In this document: positions 1 through 7,748 of the stretch, in pieces
How the letters are laid out: every line of letters begins with the position of its first letter
How positions within the stretch are numbered: the first letter of the stretch is position 1
Assembly (NCBI RefSeq): GCF_900100085.1
Contig: NZ_FNEJ01000004.1
Span: 124,001 to 188,000 of the forward strand
Length of the DNA: 64,000 nt
Direction: 5' to 3'
DNA from: Salipiger marinus
GTDB taxonomy: Bacteria > Pseudomonadota > Alphaproteobacteria > Rhodobacterales > Rhodobacteraceae
Notes under the pieces: model-generated
Database searches by the model: none
What the model saw: only the letters and a program-made list of their open reading frames with translations
Told to the model about the DNA's origin: nothing
Made by a program: the position numbers and the translations under genes

Positions 1-2
1 AG

Positions 3-449
3 GATCCGCAGGGACTGCCCTTCTACATCATGCGCGGCGCGGTCGACATGCCCAGCCAGTCCTTCGCGCAGGATGCCCCGCGCGACGGGCATTGCGCGTG
101 GAACGAACTGGCCACCCCCGATCCGGAGGGCGCGCTGGCCTTTTACGGCAGCTGCTTCGGCTGGGAGGTCGCGGACAGCCTCGATATGGGGCCGATGGGC
201 GCCTACCGCATGCTGCGCAACCCGCCGCACCGGACCCTGCTGGGCGCGGTGATGAAGGCGCAGGAGGCGCCGCCGGGCTGGAGCTTTTACATGCGTGTCC
301 CCGACATCGACGCCGCCGCTGCCGCAATCGCCGCGCAGGGGGGCAGCCTCTTGGCGCCGCCCGGCGAAATCCCCGGCGGCGAATTCACCCTTGCCGCCCG
401 CGACCCGCAAGGCGCCGCCTTTGCGCTTATCGGCCCCCGGATGGCCTGA
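3..449 (+). CDS. VOC (glyoxalase/bleomycin-resistance fold) family protein, 5' end cut by window
   Basis: The reading frame is open to the left edge of the window, so the start lies outside. The first residues visible (…GLPFYIMRG) look like the last strand of one VOC domain. They are followed by a complete second domain starting near HCAWNELATPDPEGALAFYGSCFGWE and ending DPQGAAFALIGPR. The internal ATG at 30 would give 139 residues but would cut into the first domain. Two-domain VOC proteins of this type are usually annotated as glyoxalase-like or hydroxylase-like; the substrate is not predictable. It is followed after 10 bp by another VOC-type gene, so the two probably form one transcript. 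Confidence 0.75.
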   Translation, partial: DPQGLPFYIMRGAVDMPSQSFAQDAPRDGHCAWNELATPDPEGALAFYGSCFGWEVADSLDMGPMGAYRMLRNPPHRTLLGAVMKAQEAPPGWSFYMRVPDIDAAAAAIAAQGGSLLAPPGEIPGGEFTLAARDPQGAAFALIGPRMA

Positions 450-459
450 GGAGAAAGCC

Positions 460-948
460 ATGACCCAGCCGAAAGCCGCCGTCTTTCTGTGGTTCGACAG
501 CGACGCCGAGGAGGCGGCGCGGTTCTATTCCGCGACCTTCCCCGACAGCGCCATCACCCAGATCATCCGCATCCCCGAAGGCCATCCCACCGCCGCGCCG
601 GGGTCGGTGCAGGTGGTGGAGATGGTGCTGCTTGGCCTGCCCTATGTGCTGCTGAACACCGGGCGGCCGATGCCGCCCAATGACGCCTATTCGCTGCAGG
701 TCTATACCGAGGGTCAGGCCGAGACCGACCAGCTCTGGGATGCGATCCTGAGCAATGGCGGCGCCCCGATCATGTGCGGCTGGTGCAAGGACCGCTGGGG
801 ATACCGCTGGCAGATCACCCCGCGGATTCTGATGGCGGCGCTGTCGCATCCGGATCCCGCCGCCTCGGCCCGGGCGCAGGCCGCGATGATGCAGATGCAG
901 AAAATCGACATCGCGGGGATCGAGGCGGCGCTTGCGGGCGCGTCCTGA
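460..948 (+). CDS. PhnB-like VOC family protein (3-demethylubiquinone-methyltransferase-like fold)
   Basis: 162 residues. The N-terminus AAVFLWFDSDAEEAARFYSATF and the C-terminal CGWCKDRWGYRWQITPR block are typical of the PhnB/3-dmu-9_3-mt group of the VOC superfamily. The start at 460 is preceded by a GAGGAG ribosome binding site; the same frame is open further upstream but overlaps the previous gene. It is probably translated together with the preceding VOC gene. Members of this group have been called methyltransferases by name only; no SAM-binding motif is present, so I would not assign a reaction. Confidence 0.8.
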   Translation: MTQPKAAVFLWFDSDAEEAARFYSATFPDSAITQIIRIPEGHPTAAPGSVQVVEMVLLGLPYVLLNTGRPMPPNDAYSLQVYTEGQAETDQLWDAILSNGGAPIMCGWCKDRWGYRWQITPRILMAALSHPDPAASARAQAAMMQMQKIDIAGIEAALAGAS

Positions 949-965
949 TCCCGTGCGCGCGGCGG

Positions 966-1367
966 TCAGTCCGGGAACAGCTCCACATGGGTTTCGGCGG
1001 TGCGCCCGAAATAGACCACGCGGCGCCCGGGGAAGGACACCAGATAGCCCGCGCAGCCCGCAGCCTTGGCCCGTTCGGAAAAGCGGGCATAGCTATAACC
1101 GTCGGGCTGCGCCTGCGCCCAGCGGACAAGGCGCGCCATCTCGGCGGCATCAAAGCGCGGCGCGACCGGCGCCTCCGGCTGGTCCATTGCCAGCACAAGG
1201 CTGTCGCCCTCGGGCAGATAGAAGGTCTGGCTGGTGCGGCGGTAATCCACCATGTAGCCGTCAAATCCGGCGGCGATCAGCCTGCCGATGATGTCGGGAA
1301 AGCTCAGGCTGCCATCATGGGCGGCCTTCAAGCAGGTTTCGGCAACGGCACTCCGGTCCGCATCCAT
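966..1367 (-). CDS. DUF1398 family protein
   Basis: 133 residues, preceded by a clear AAAGGA site upstream of the ATG. The sequence matches the DUF1398 (YbcV-like) pattern: an N-terminal helical part (CLKAAHDGSLSFPDIIGRLIAAGFDGYMVDYRR) with a FYLPEGDS strand, then a C-terminal half (YSYARFSERAKAAGCAGYLVSFPGRRVVYFGR). It is soluble with no signal peptide. Function is unknown. It converges on the preceding VOC gene with an 18-bp gap and lies downstream of the MarR gene on the same strand. Confidence 0.72.
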   Translation of the reverse strand: MDADRSAVAETCLKAAHDGSLSFPDIIGRLIAAGFDGYMVDYRRTSQTFYLPEGDSLVLAMDQPEAPVAPRFDAAEMARLVRWAQAQPDGYSYARFSERAKAAGCAGYLVSFPGRRVVYFGRTAETHVELFPD

Positions 1368-1413
1368 GGCGGGTCCTTTCGGTCTGGGGTGTGGGGGGGG
1401 CAGATCCGGCGGG

Positions 1414-1857
1414 TCAGTCCACCGGCGGTTTCGTCAAGCCCCGGCGTTCAGCAAGGGCCCGCAGGATCCGGTCAAGCGCGTCACGCTCCTCCGCGGTCAG
1501 CACGCCGAAATGCGCGGCGTCATTCTCGTCGGCGAGCCGCGCCAGCACGGGCAGCTTCGCCCGCCCTTCCGGCGTCAGCGTCAGGCTCTGACCGCGCCCG
1601 CCGGTGGCCGAGCGGCGCAGCAGCCCTTTCGCCACCAGCCGGTCAGCGAGCTTGCTGATCGCGCCGCGCGTCATGCCCATCCTGTCCGCCAGCGCGGTCG
1701 GAGAGGTGCCGTCCTCGCCATAGACAGCCCGCAGAAACGCCCATTCCGCAACCGTCACCCCCTCTGACGTGACCTTGCGGGCAAATTCCTGCGACACCGC
1801 ATTGGACACCATGCGCAGCCAGTATCCGGTGTGGTCGGTCAGGTCAGAAAGGGGCAT
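1414..1857 (-). CDS. MarR-family transcriptional regulator
   Basis: 147 residues from MPLSDLTDHTGYWLRMVSN. The winged-helix region is clear (TVAEWAFLRAVYGEDGTSPTALADRMGMTRGAISKLADRLVAKGLL, followed by the GGRGQSLTLTPEGR wing). Start choice: an upstream in-frame ATG at 1872 is possible, and an even longer frame begins at 1932. The long frame would translate through the palindrome at 1875-1916, so a start at 1857 (AAGCGAG upstream) or 1872 is preferred. The gene runs divergently from the nucleosidase-like gene at 2002 and is likely to autoregulate through that palindrome. The ligand is unknown. Confidence 0.82.
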   Translation of the reverse strand: MPLSDLTDHTGYWLRMVSNAVSQEFARKVTSEGVTVAEWAFLRAVYGEDGTSPTALADRMGMTRGAISKLADRLVAKGLLRRSATGGRGQSLTLTPEGRAKLPVLARLADENDAAHFGVLTAEERDALDRILRALAERRGLTKPPVD

Positions 1858-1874
1858 CGCGACTCGCTTCATCT

Positions 1875-1916
1875 TGTTGACTAGGAAACTAACCCGCGCG
1901 TGTTTCCTAGTCAACA
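1875..1916. promoter_or_regulatory. Perfect inverted repeat, probable MarR operator
   Basis: Arms of 15 bases (1875-1889, TGTTGACTAGGAAAC, and its exact reverse complement at 1902-1916) flank a 12-bp spacer. Each arm carries a CTAGGAAAC core, so this could be two adjacent half-operators. It lies directly in front of the MarR gene and about 85 bp before the divergent nucleosidase-like gene, the usual place for a MarR autoregulatory operator. It is A+T-rich compared with its surroundings and is not followed by a T-tract, which argues against a terminator. Confidence 0.65.
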
Positions 1917-2001
1917 TGAAGAACCGCGCCACGGACCGCGGCCCGGATGCCTTGACCGCGCGCTTGGGGGCGTGTCACCTCGGACCAGCAACGGAGAGAT
2001 C

Positions 2002-2631
2002 ATGACGCAGAGCACAGAAATGGTGGCCGGGATGCCGGTCCTGTTCGTGATGGCCGCCGAGGCGGAATATGGCCCGGCGCTGCGCGCCCGGATCACACCG
2101 CTGATGACCGGCGTCGGCCCGGTGGAGGCGGCGGTGGTGCTGACCGCGACGCTGGCGGCGCTGCCGCAGCCGCCGCGTCTCATCGTCTCGCTGGGATCGG
2201 CAGGCTCGCGCCATCTGGAGCAGGGGCAGGTCTATCAGGTCTCCGCCGTGGCCTATCGCGACATGGATGCCTCGGCGCTGGGGTTCGAGCGGGGGCGAAC
2301 GCCGTTTCTGGACCTGCCTGCGCGGATCGACCTGCCGCACCGGCTTCCCGGTCTTGCCGCCGCCAGCCTGTCCACCGGAGCGAATATCGTCAGCGGTCCC
2401 GCCTATGAGGCCATCGCCGAAGAGATGGTGGATATGGAAACCTTTGCCCATCTGCGCGCGGCGCAGCGTTTCGGCATTCCGCTGATGGGGCTGCGCGGCA
2501 TTTCTGACGGCGCCGAAGAACTGCGGCACCTGTCCGACTGGACGCAGTATCTGCACGAGATCGACCTGCGGCTGGCCGAGGCGGTGGATCTGCTGCGCGA
2601 CACGATCGCCGCAGGCGGGCTGCGGCCCTGA
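2002..2631 (+). CDS. 5'-methylthioadenosine/S-adenosylhomocysteine nucleosidase-like protein
   Basis: 209 residues. Family features of the MTAN/PNP_UDP_1 fold are visible: N-terminal VLFVMAAEAEYGPAL, TGVGPVEAAV, the glycine-rich LIVSLGSAGS, and VDMETFAHLRAAQRFGIPLMGLRGISDGA. This last block matches the MTAN signature in which Met and Glu contact the ribose and the following Asp is catalytic. The start at 2002 has GGAGAG upstream; the same frame stays open to 1900 but that extension reads into the regulatory region. The expected reaction is hydrolysis of MTA/SAH to adenine, which fits loosely with the purine theme of the window. A futalosine- or other nucleoside-directed relative cannot be excluded. 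Confidence 0.75.
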   Translation: MTQSTEMVAGMPVLFVMAAEAEYGPALRARITPLMTGVGPVEAAVVLTATLAALPQPPRLIVSLGSAGSRHLEQGQVYQVSAVAYRDMDASALGFERGRTPFLDLPARIDLPHRLPGLAAASLSTGANIVSGPAYEAIAEEMVDMETFAHLRAAQRFGIPLMGLRGISDGAEELRHLSDWTQYLHEIDLRLAEAVDLLRDTIAAGGLRP

Positions 2632-2639
2632 TCCCGCGC

Positions 2640-5078
2640 CTAGCGCTGCGACCAGTCCTCCAGCGCTGCGACCACGCCCGCGCCGATGCCATGCGGCTTG
2701 GCCGTCAAGAGCGGGCAGGGGGAGGACAGGCGGTCCCGCGCATCGTCCATGTGAAAGCCGTCGGCGCGGTCCAGACCGGCCAGTTCTGCCCAGCTGACCG
2801 GCAGGGCCACGGCGGCCCCGGGCCGGGCGCGCAGGGCATAGGGCGCAATGGCGGTGGCGCCGCGTTCGTTGCGCAGCCAGTCGATGAAGATGCGGCCCTT
2901 GCGCTTGGCCTTGGACATGGTCGCGGTATAGCGGTCGGGATGGCGTTCGGCGAGGATGCGGGCGAAGGTCTGCGCGAAGCCCTTCACGGTGTCCCAGCCC
3001 GCGACGCGGCGCAGCGGCACCACCACATGCACACCCTTGCCGCCCGTCACCATCGGCGCGCTGTCGAGCCCCACCGCCGCCAGACCCTCACGCAGTTCCC
3101 CGGCTGCGGCGACAACATCGGCAAATCCCAGCGACGGGTCGGGATCAAGGTCAAAGACCAGCCGGTCGGGCCGCTCCAGCCGGTCGCGGCGCGCGCCCCA
3201 CAGGTGGACCTCCAGCGCCCCCATCTGCGCGGCCCCGACCAGCCCTTCGGCTGTGGTCACATACATGTAATCGGCGGTCGTGCCGTCCTTTTCGCGGATC
3301 GGCACCGGCTTCACCGCATCGGGAAAGCCCTTGCCGGCGTGACGCTGGAAAAAGCACTCCGCGCCGATGCCATCGGGACAGCGCAGCAGCGACAGGGGCC
3401 GGTCCGCGGCGTGCTGCAGCATCCGGTCGGCGATGTCGGCATAATACTGCGCCACCTCGCCCTTGGTGACGCCCGCCCCGGGATAGACCACGCGCCCGGC
3501 GCTGGACACGCGCAGGCCCGCGATGTGGCGGGTTTCCGTCTCGCTGTCGGCTTCGGCTTCAGCCATGGCGCTGACCTCCTCTGCTGGCTTGTCCTCGCGC
3601 AGCCCCCGGAACACGCCGTGGCGCAGACGGCCCTCGCCGGTGAAATCGGCATAGGACACCTCCACCACCAGCCGGGGGGTGATCCAGCGCGCGCCGCGTG
3701 CCTCTTCCGGCAGGGTGCCGCCAAAGGGCGCGGTCTTGCGCGAAAGCGGCGCCATGGCCGCCGTCAACGCCTCAAAATCCCGCTCGGTAAAGCCCGATCC
3801 GACCCGCCCGCGATAGACCAGCGCGCCACCCTCGTAACTGCCAAGGATCAAAGAGGAAAACGCCCGCCCGCGCTTGTCCGACGGCGACCAGCCCGCCACC
3901 ACGAATTCGGCGCGGCGCAGACATTTCGACTTGATCCAGCTGCCGCTCCGCCCGCCGCGATAGGGCGCGTCCAGCCGTTTTGACACCACGCCCTCGCCGC
4001 CCGCCGCGCAGACCGCTGCCAGCGCCGCCGCGCCATCCCCCGCCAGCACCGGACTCAGCCGCAAGGGGCCGCGCGGGGGCAGCGGCTGCATCAGCCCCTC
4101 CAGGGCGCGGCGCCGGTCCGACAGCGGTCGGGTGGTCAGGTCGACACCGTCCAGCGACAGGCAGTCAAAGGCGTAATAGGTCAGCGGCGCGCCCGACCTC
4201 AGCGCCTCCTGCAGGGCGCCAAAATCACCGCCATGGCCCGCGACCACCTCGCCATCGATCAGCGCCGCCGCGCAGGGCAGGGTGGCGGCAGGGGCGCAGA
4301 GCACGCCGAAGCGGTCCGACCAGTCCTTGCCGTTCCGGGTGTAAAGCCGCACGCCGCCCTTTCCGACCGCGATCAGGCAGCGGTAGCCGTCGAACTTCGC
4401 TTCGTGCTGCCAGCTCTCGCCCGCAGGCGGCGCCTCCTTCAGCGTCGCCAGCTGCACCGCGCGGAACCGCGGCGCGGGCTTGGTATGGCGGGCCTCAGCG
4501 GGGGGCTGCGCCTGCGCGATGGCCCGCATGGCGCGCCCGGTGGTGACGCTGGTCCGGTGGCGGCGGGTAAGCCCGTCCGGACTGCGCCCGGCAAAGCGGT
4601 CGCGTTCCTTGATCAGCAGCCAGTTCTCGGCCCGCTCGCGCGGCTTGCTCCGCATCCGCACCAGCGTCCAGCCGCCCTTCATCCGCGCGCCATGCAGGCG
4701 GAACTTCAGCTTGCCCGCCGCAAGCCCTTCGCCCGGATCGCCAAGCGGCTCCCACCAGCCGCTGTCCCACAGCATCACCGTGCCACCGCCATACTGGGAT
4801 TCGGGAATGGTGCCCTCGAAAGCGCCATAGGCCAGCGGGTGATCTTCGGTGCGCACCGACAGGCGCTTCTGCCCCGGATCCGCCGAAGGCCCCTTGGTGA
4901 CCGCCCAGGACAGCAGCACGCCCTGCCATTCCAGCCGGAAATCGTAATGCAGGCGGCTGGCATCATGCTTCTGCACGACAAAGGCAAGCTCCGTGCCCGC
5001 GGCCTCTGCCAGGTCGGCGCGGGGTTCGGGCGTCGCCGCAAAATCGCGCTTCGCCTCATAGGTCTCCAGCGATCTCAT
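2640..5078 (-). CDS. ligD: ATP-dependent DNA ligase LigD (phosphoesterase-ligase-polymerase)
   Basis: 812 residues carrying all three NHEJ activities in the order PE, LIG, POL. PE domain, about residues 25-165: VVQKHDASRLHYDFRLEW and LIKERDRF. Ligase domain, about 205-500: adenylation motif AKFDGYR with Lys228, then IDGEVV and the SKRLDAPYRGGRSGSWIKSKC nucleotidyltransferase motifs. Primase-like polymerase domain, about 520-805: FDLDPDPSLGF with the metal-binding aspartates, GGKGVHVVVPL, and SKAKRKGRIFIDWLRNERG. Its start overlaps the stop of ku by ATGA, so the two are translationally coupled. The pair repairs double-strand breaks without a template. Confidence 0.96.
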   Translation of the reverse strand: MRSLETYEAKRDFAATPEPRADLAEAAGTELAFVVQKHDASRLHYDFRLEWQGVLLSWAVTKGPSADPGQKRLSVRTEDHPLAYGAFEGTIPESQYGGGTVMLWDSGWWEPLGDPGEGLAAGKLKFRLHGARMKGGWTLVRMRSKPRERAENWLLIKERDRFAGRSPDGLTRRHRTSVTTGRAMRAIAQAQPPAEARHTKPAPRFRAVQLATLKEAPPAGESWQHEAKFDGYRCLIAVGKGGVRLYTRNGKDWSDRFGVLCAPAATLPCAAALIDGEVVAGHGGDFGALQEALRSGAPLTYYAFDCLSLDGVDLTTRPLSDRRRALEGLMQPLPPRGPLRLSPVLAGDGAAALAAVCAAGGEGVVSKRLDAPYRGGRSGSWIKSKCLRRAEFVVAGWSPSDKRGRAFSSLILGSYEGGALVYRGRVGSGFTERDFEALTAAMAPLSRKTAPFGGTLPEEARGARWITPRLVVEVSYADFTGEGRLRHGVFRGLREDKPAEEVSAMAEAEADSETETRHIAGLRVSSAGRVVYPGAGVTKGEVAQYYADIADRMLQHAADRPLSLLRCPDGIGAECFFQRHAGKGFPDAVKPVPIREKDGTTADYMYVTTAEGLVGAAQMGALEVHLWGARRDRLERPDRLVFDLDPDPSLGFADVVAAAGELREGLAAVGLDSAPMVTGGKGVHVVVPLRRVAGWDTVKGFAQTFARILAERHPDRYTATMSKAKRKGRIFIDWLRNERGATAIAPYALRARPGAAVALPVSWAELAGLDRADGFHMDDARDRLSSPCPLLTAKPHGIGAGVVAALEDWSQR

Positions 5079-5896
5079 GACGCTTTCTTGCGGCGCGCGC
5101 CGCCCTGGCTGTCCTTGAGGCTTTTCTTCAGCGCATCCATCAGATCGACGACGTTTTCACCCTCGCCACCCTTGTCCTTGTCATCCGCCTTGGCGCGCGG
5201 CGTCTTGCGGGATCTGCGCTTGCGGTCGATCAGATCCTGCAGCGCCGAGGCATAATGATCCTCAAACGCGGTGGCATCAAACGGCGCCGTCTTCTTTTCG
5301 ATCAGCTGTGTCGCGACCTCCAGCAGCTCGTCATCAGAGGCGGCATCGGCGATGCCTGAAAACATCGGATCCGCCGCGCGCAGGTCTTCCTTGTAATGCA
5401 GCGTCTCCATCAGCAGCCCGTCGCCGCAGGGCCGGATGGCACACAGATGCTCCCGCCCCCGCATGGTCAGCTGTCCGAGCCCGCATTTGCGGGTCTTGCG
5501 CAGCGCGTCGCGCACCACGCGATAGGCATCTTCGGCCAGCTCATCCGTGGGCACGACGTAATAGGGCCGGTCGAACCAGATCGGCGCGATCTCGGAGCTT
5601 TCGACGAACTGCACCAGCTCCAGCGTCTTTTTGGTGTCAAGCTTGATGGCGTCGATCTCGTCCGGGTCCAGCAGGATATACTCGCCCTTGTCGGTCTCGT
5701 ATCCCTTGAGGATGTCGGCGCTGTCGACCGGGCCCACGCCCTCCACCGTCTTCTGGTAGCGCACCGGCTTGCCGGACGGCCCGTGGATCTGCCGAAAGGA
5801 CACCCGCGCGCCGGAATTGCGGGCAGAGTAGATCTCGACCGGGATCGACACCAGCGACAGGCGCAGCTGACCTTTCCAAAGCGCTCTTGGGGCCAT
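5075..5896 (-). CDS. ku: Ku protein, non-homologous end joining
   Basis: 273 residues, typical bacterial Ku length. The conserved core is present: MAPRALWKGQLRLSLVSIPVEIYSA at the N-terminus, FRQIHGPSGKPVRYQKTVEG, LDPDEIDAIKLDTKKTLELVQFV, and FDRPYYVVPTDELAEDAY. A lysine-rich C-terminal tail (KRRSRKTPRAKADDKDKG and RRKKAS) resembles the DNA-binding extensions of other alphaproteobacterial Ku proteins. ATG 5896 is chosen over GTG 5902 because AAAGGAC is correctly spaced only for the ATG. It is the first gene of the ku-ligD operon. Confidence 0.96.
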   Translation of the reverse strand: MAPRALWKGQLRLSLVSIPVEIYSARNSGARVSFRQIHGPSGKPVRYQKTVEGVGPVDSADILKGYETDKGEYILLDPDEIDAIKLDTKKTLELVQFVESSEIAPIWFDRPYYVVPTDELAEDAYRVVRDALRKTRKCGLGQLTMRGREHLCAIRPCGDGLLMETLHYKEDLRAADPMFSGIADAASDDELLEVATQLIEKKTAPFDATAFEDHYASALQDLIDRKRRSRKTPRAKADDKDKGGEGENVVDLMDALKKSLKDSQGGARRKKAS

Positions 5897-5919
5897 GTTC
5901 ACGTCCTTTCCGCAGGCGG

Positions 5920-5937
5920 GGCCGGGCGCGCCCGGCC
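5920..5937. repeat. 18-bp perfect GC palindrome upstream of ku
   Basis: GGCCGGGCGCGCCCGGCC lies 24 bp before the ku start codon, between ku and the channel-like gene transcribed toward it on the same strand. It may be a rho-independent-like end for nothing in particular, a 5'-leader hairpin of ku, or chance in a very GC-rich genome. No T-tract follows on either strand. Confidence 0.35.
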
Positions 5938-6007
5938 AGACACCTGTTCCAGACGTGAACCCGCAACCCGGCAGAAGGTTTCCGGAACCCTGCGGCGCGG
6001 GGGCGCG

Positions 6008-6424
6008 CTATTCGCGCCACGCCCGTTCGCTGACGGTGTAAAGAAAGGTCGCCGACCATGTCAGCACCATGAACCCGCCCAGCGACTGCATCATGCTGAC
6101 AAGGCGGATCGGGCCGCTGGTTTCGATCTGCGTATATCCCAGCGTGGCGAAGTTCATCCCCGAGAAATAGACAAGCTGCCCCCAGTCCATCTCCTGCCCG
6201 GTGCCGATGCTGCCAAGCGCGCCCCAGTGCAGCAGGCCGCGATAGATCGCGGCAAAGGCCACGATTTCCAGCATATGCAGCGCCAGCAGCCCCAGAAACG
6301 CGATGGCGATGGCGCGCTGCGGCGCCTCGTTCGGGTTCGGTTTCAGCGCGCGCACGCCCCGCAGGCCAAACTGATGCGCAATCCCAAGCGCCGCAACAAG
6401 CAGGAAGCCGATGATGAGTGCCAT
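6008..6424 (-). CDS. Small potassium-channel-like membrane protein (Ion_trans_2 type)
   Basis: 138 residues with about four hydrophobic segments: 1-15, a segment around IAIAFLGLLALHMLEIVAFAAIY, the pore region, and a last one at GGFMVLTWSATFLYTV. The stretch YFSGMNFATLGYTQI resembles a pore helix plus degenerate selectivity filter (TLGYTQ in place of TVGYGD), as in two-TM ion channels of the Ion_trans_2 family. The start at 6424 has AAAGGA at good distance; the open frame continues upstream to 6556 with no membrane character. It is separate from ku by about 110 bp. Ion specificity is not predictable from this filter. Confidence 0.7.
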   Translation of the reverse strand: MALIIGFLLVAALGIAHQFGLRGVRALKPNPNEAPQRAIAIAFLGLLALHMLEIVAFAAIYRGLLHWGALGSIGTGQEMDWGQLVYFSGMNFATLGYTQIETSGPIRLVSMMQSLGGFMVLTWSATFLYTVSERAWRE

Positions 6425-6553
6425 GTCCGATCCTTTCGCGCGGGGCTGCCGCTGCGCCCCTAGCGGGTCGCGTTCGGGTCGGTCAACCGTAGGGCTGTCG
6501 CGTAGAGCGTTGCAGGGGTGGGAGGCGGCTGGCTCAAACTGGCGCGCACAGGT

Positions 6554-6590
6554 CATATGGACTTTACTTTACGGCCATATGGCCTATGCT
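6554..6590 (+). promoter_or_regulatory. Promoter with palindromic operators for the toxin-antitoxin pair
   Basis: A perfect 12-bp palindrome, GGCCATATGGCC (6573-6584), and an upstream partial copy, CATATGG (6554-6560), flank a plausible -35 (TTTACT, 6563-6568). The palindrome abuts a -10 (TATGCT, 6585-6590). Binding of the antitoxin to these sites would block RNA polymerase. The -10 overlaps an ATG at 6586, which is one reason to reject that codon as the antitoxin start. Confidence 0.6.
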
Positions 6591-6609
6591 TGCCCCAAAG
6601 GAGATCAAG

Positions 6610-6999
6610 ATGCAGCTTGTCGCCGAAACCCGTGACTCCGCCCGGATCACTGCCGTCGCGCTCAAGGCCTATGCGCGCATAGTCGAGGCTTGGGCGCTGA
6701 GCCTGAAAGAGGCGGCGGCGCTGGCGGACATGTCCGAAAGCACGTGGAAGCGCGCCAGAAAGCCCGATTTTTCCGGAGACCTGACCAAGGACCAACTGCT
6801 GCGGCTTAGCGCGGTGGTGGGAATCTACAAATCGCTGGAGCTTTACTTTTCCGACCCGCTTGCCCGGACATGGATCACCCGGCCCAACACCGGCCCGCTT
6901 TTTGGCGGGGCACGCCCGCTCGACAGCGCGATCGAAGGCGGCCTGCCGCAGATCCTCGCGATCCGGACCTATCTGGACGCCCTGCGGGGCGGCGCATGA
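6610..6999 (+). CDS. Antitoxin Xre/MbcA/ParS family (pairs with RES toxin)
   Basis: 129 residues. The N-terminal part (KAYARIVEAWALSLKEAAALADMSESTWKRAR) is an Xre-like helix-turn-helix. The C-terminal part (LSAVVGIYKSLELYFSD … ARTWITRPNTGPLFGGARPLDSAIEGG) is the MbcA/ParS/Xre antitoxin toxin-binding domain; the ITRPNTGPLFGG…P block is diagnostic. ATG 6610 is chosen because of the AAGGAG site at 6598-6603; the upstream ATG at 6586 sits in the promoter. It overlaps the toxin gene by ATGA, so the two are translationally coupled, and it probably represses its own promoter. Confidence 0.9.
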   Translation: MQLVAETRDSARITAVALKAYARIVEAWALSLKEAAALADMSESTWKRARKPDFSGDLTKDQLLRLSAVVGIYKSLELYFSDPLARTWITRPNTGPLFGGARPLDSAIEGGLPQILAIRTYLDALRGGA

Positions 7000-7697
7000 C
7001 GCAGACCCAGATTTCGGACCGCGGGCTTGTCCGCCTGCTGCCCGCGACCTATCACAAGCCGCCCGCGCTGCGCGGTCTGGTCGACAGTGATGACGAACTG
7101 GCGATCCTTGCCGAAATCGAAGGCATGACCAGCGGGCGGCTGCAGGCCGAGCGGGGCCGCAACCCGCATCTTGACCCGCGCGAACTGGCATGGCGGCGGC
7201 GCAGCCAAGACCTGCGCATCTATGGCGACACCCATGTCAACGCCGCCTTCACCTATACCCGGGCGGGCGGCAACCGCTTCAACAGCGAAGAGCGTGGCGC
7301 ATGGTATTGTGCGTGGGATGTCATGGTGTCGGTCAACGAAGTCGCGTGGCACCGCACGCGGGAGCTGACCTATACCGGCAGCCTGCAGGACAGCGCCCGT
7401 TATGTGGAACTGCTGGCGGATTTTATCGGCGGGTTCGAGGACATCACCGCCGAGCCCGGCCATCCCGCGCTGCATCCCGACCCCGCGATCGGCTATCCCG
7501 AGGGCCAGAGCCTTGCGCAGCATCTGCGGCGGCAGGGCGCGCGCGGGCTGATCTATCCCTCCGTGCGCGCGCCCGTACCGGGCGGCACCTGTCTGGTCTG
7601 TTTCGAACCCCACGCCATCCAGAACGTCCGGCCCGGGGCGTCATGGGATCTCGTCTGGGACGGCACGCCAGACTATTCGATCATCGCCGTCGCCTGA
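6996..7697 (+). CDS. RES-domain toxin
   Basis: 233 residues, in the ATGA-coupled position after an MbcA-type antitoxin. The RES-domain hallmarks are visible: RLLPATYHKPPALRG near the N-terminus, GGNRFNSEERGAWYCAWD with the arginine and glutamate, and the C-terminal GARGLIYPSVRAPVPGGTCLVCFEP with the serine. Characterised RES toxins such as MbcT degrade NAD+, so this protein is expected to be bacteriostatic or lethal when freed from its antitoxin. It ends 51 bp before the convergent molybdoenzyme operon. Confidence 0.9.
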   Translation: MTQTQISDRGLVRLLPATYHKPPALRGLVDSDDELAILAEIEGMTSGRLQAERGRNPHLDPRELAWRRRSQDLRIYGDTHVNAAFTYTRAGGNRFNSEERGAWYCAWDVMVSVNEVAWHRTRELTYTGSLQDSARYVELLADFIGGFEDITAEPGHPALHPDPAIGYPEGQSLAQHLRRQGARGLIYPSVRAPVPGGTCLVCFEPHAIQNVRPGASWDLVWDGTPDYSIIAVA

Positions 7698-7748
7698 GGC
7701 TCCGGCTCCGGCAGCGGCATTCCCTTGCGCCTGCGCAGGGGAGGGCGC

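Noticed and set aside
4233-5255. Long plus-strand open frame (340 codons) opposite ligD/ku
   Set aside because: Arg/Pro/Ala-rich shadow of the ligD and ku coding sequence in a high-GC genome; no ribosome site and no family resemblance, while the minus strand encodes clear ligD.
5920-5937. Terminator or recombination site at the GC palindrome
   Set aside because: No T-tract and no repeats of it elsewhere in the window; retained only as a low-confidence repeat.
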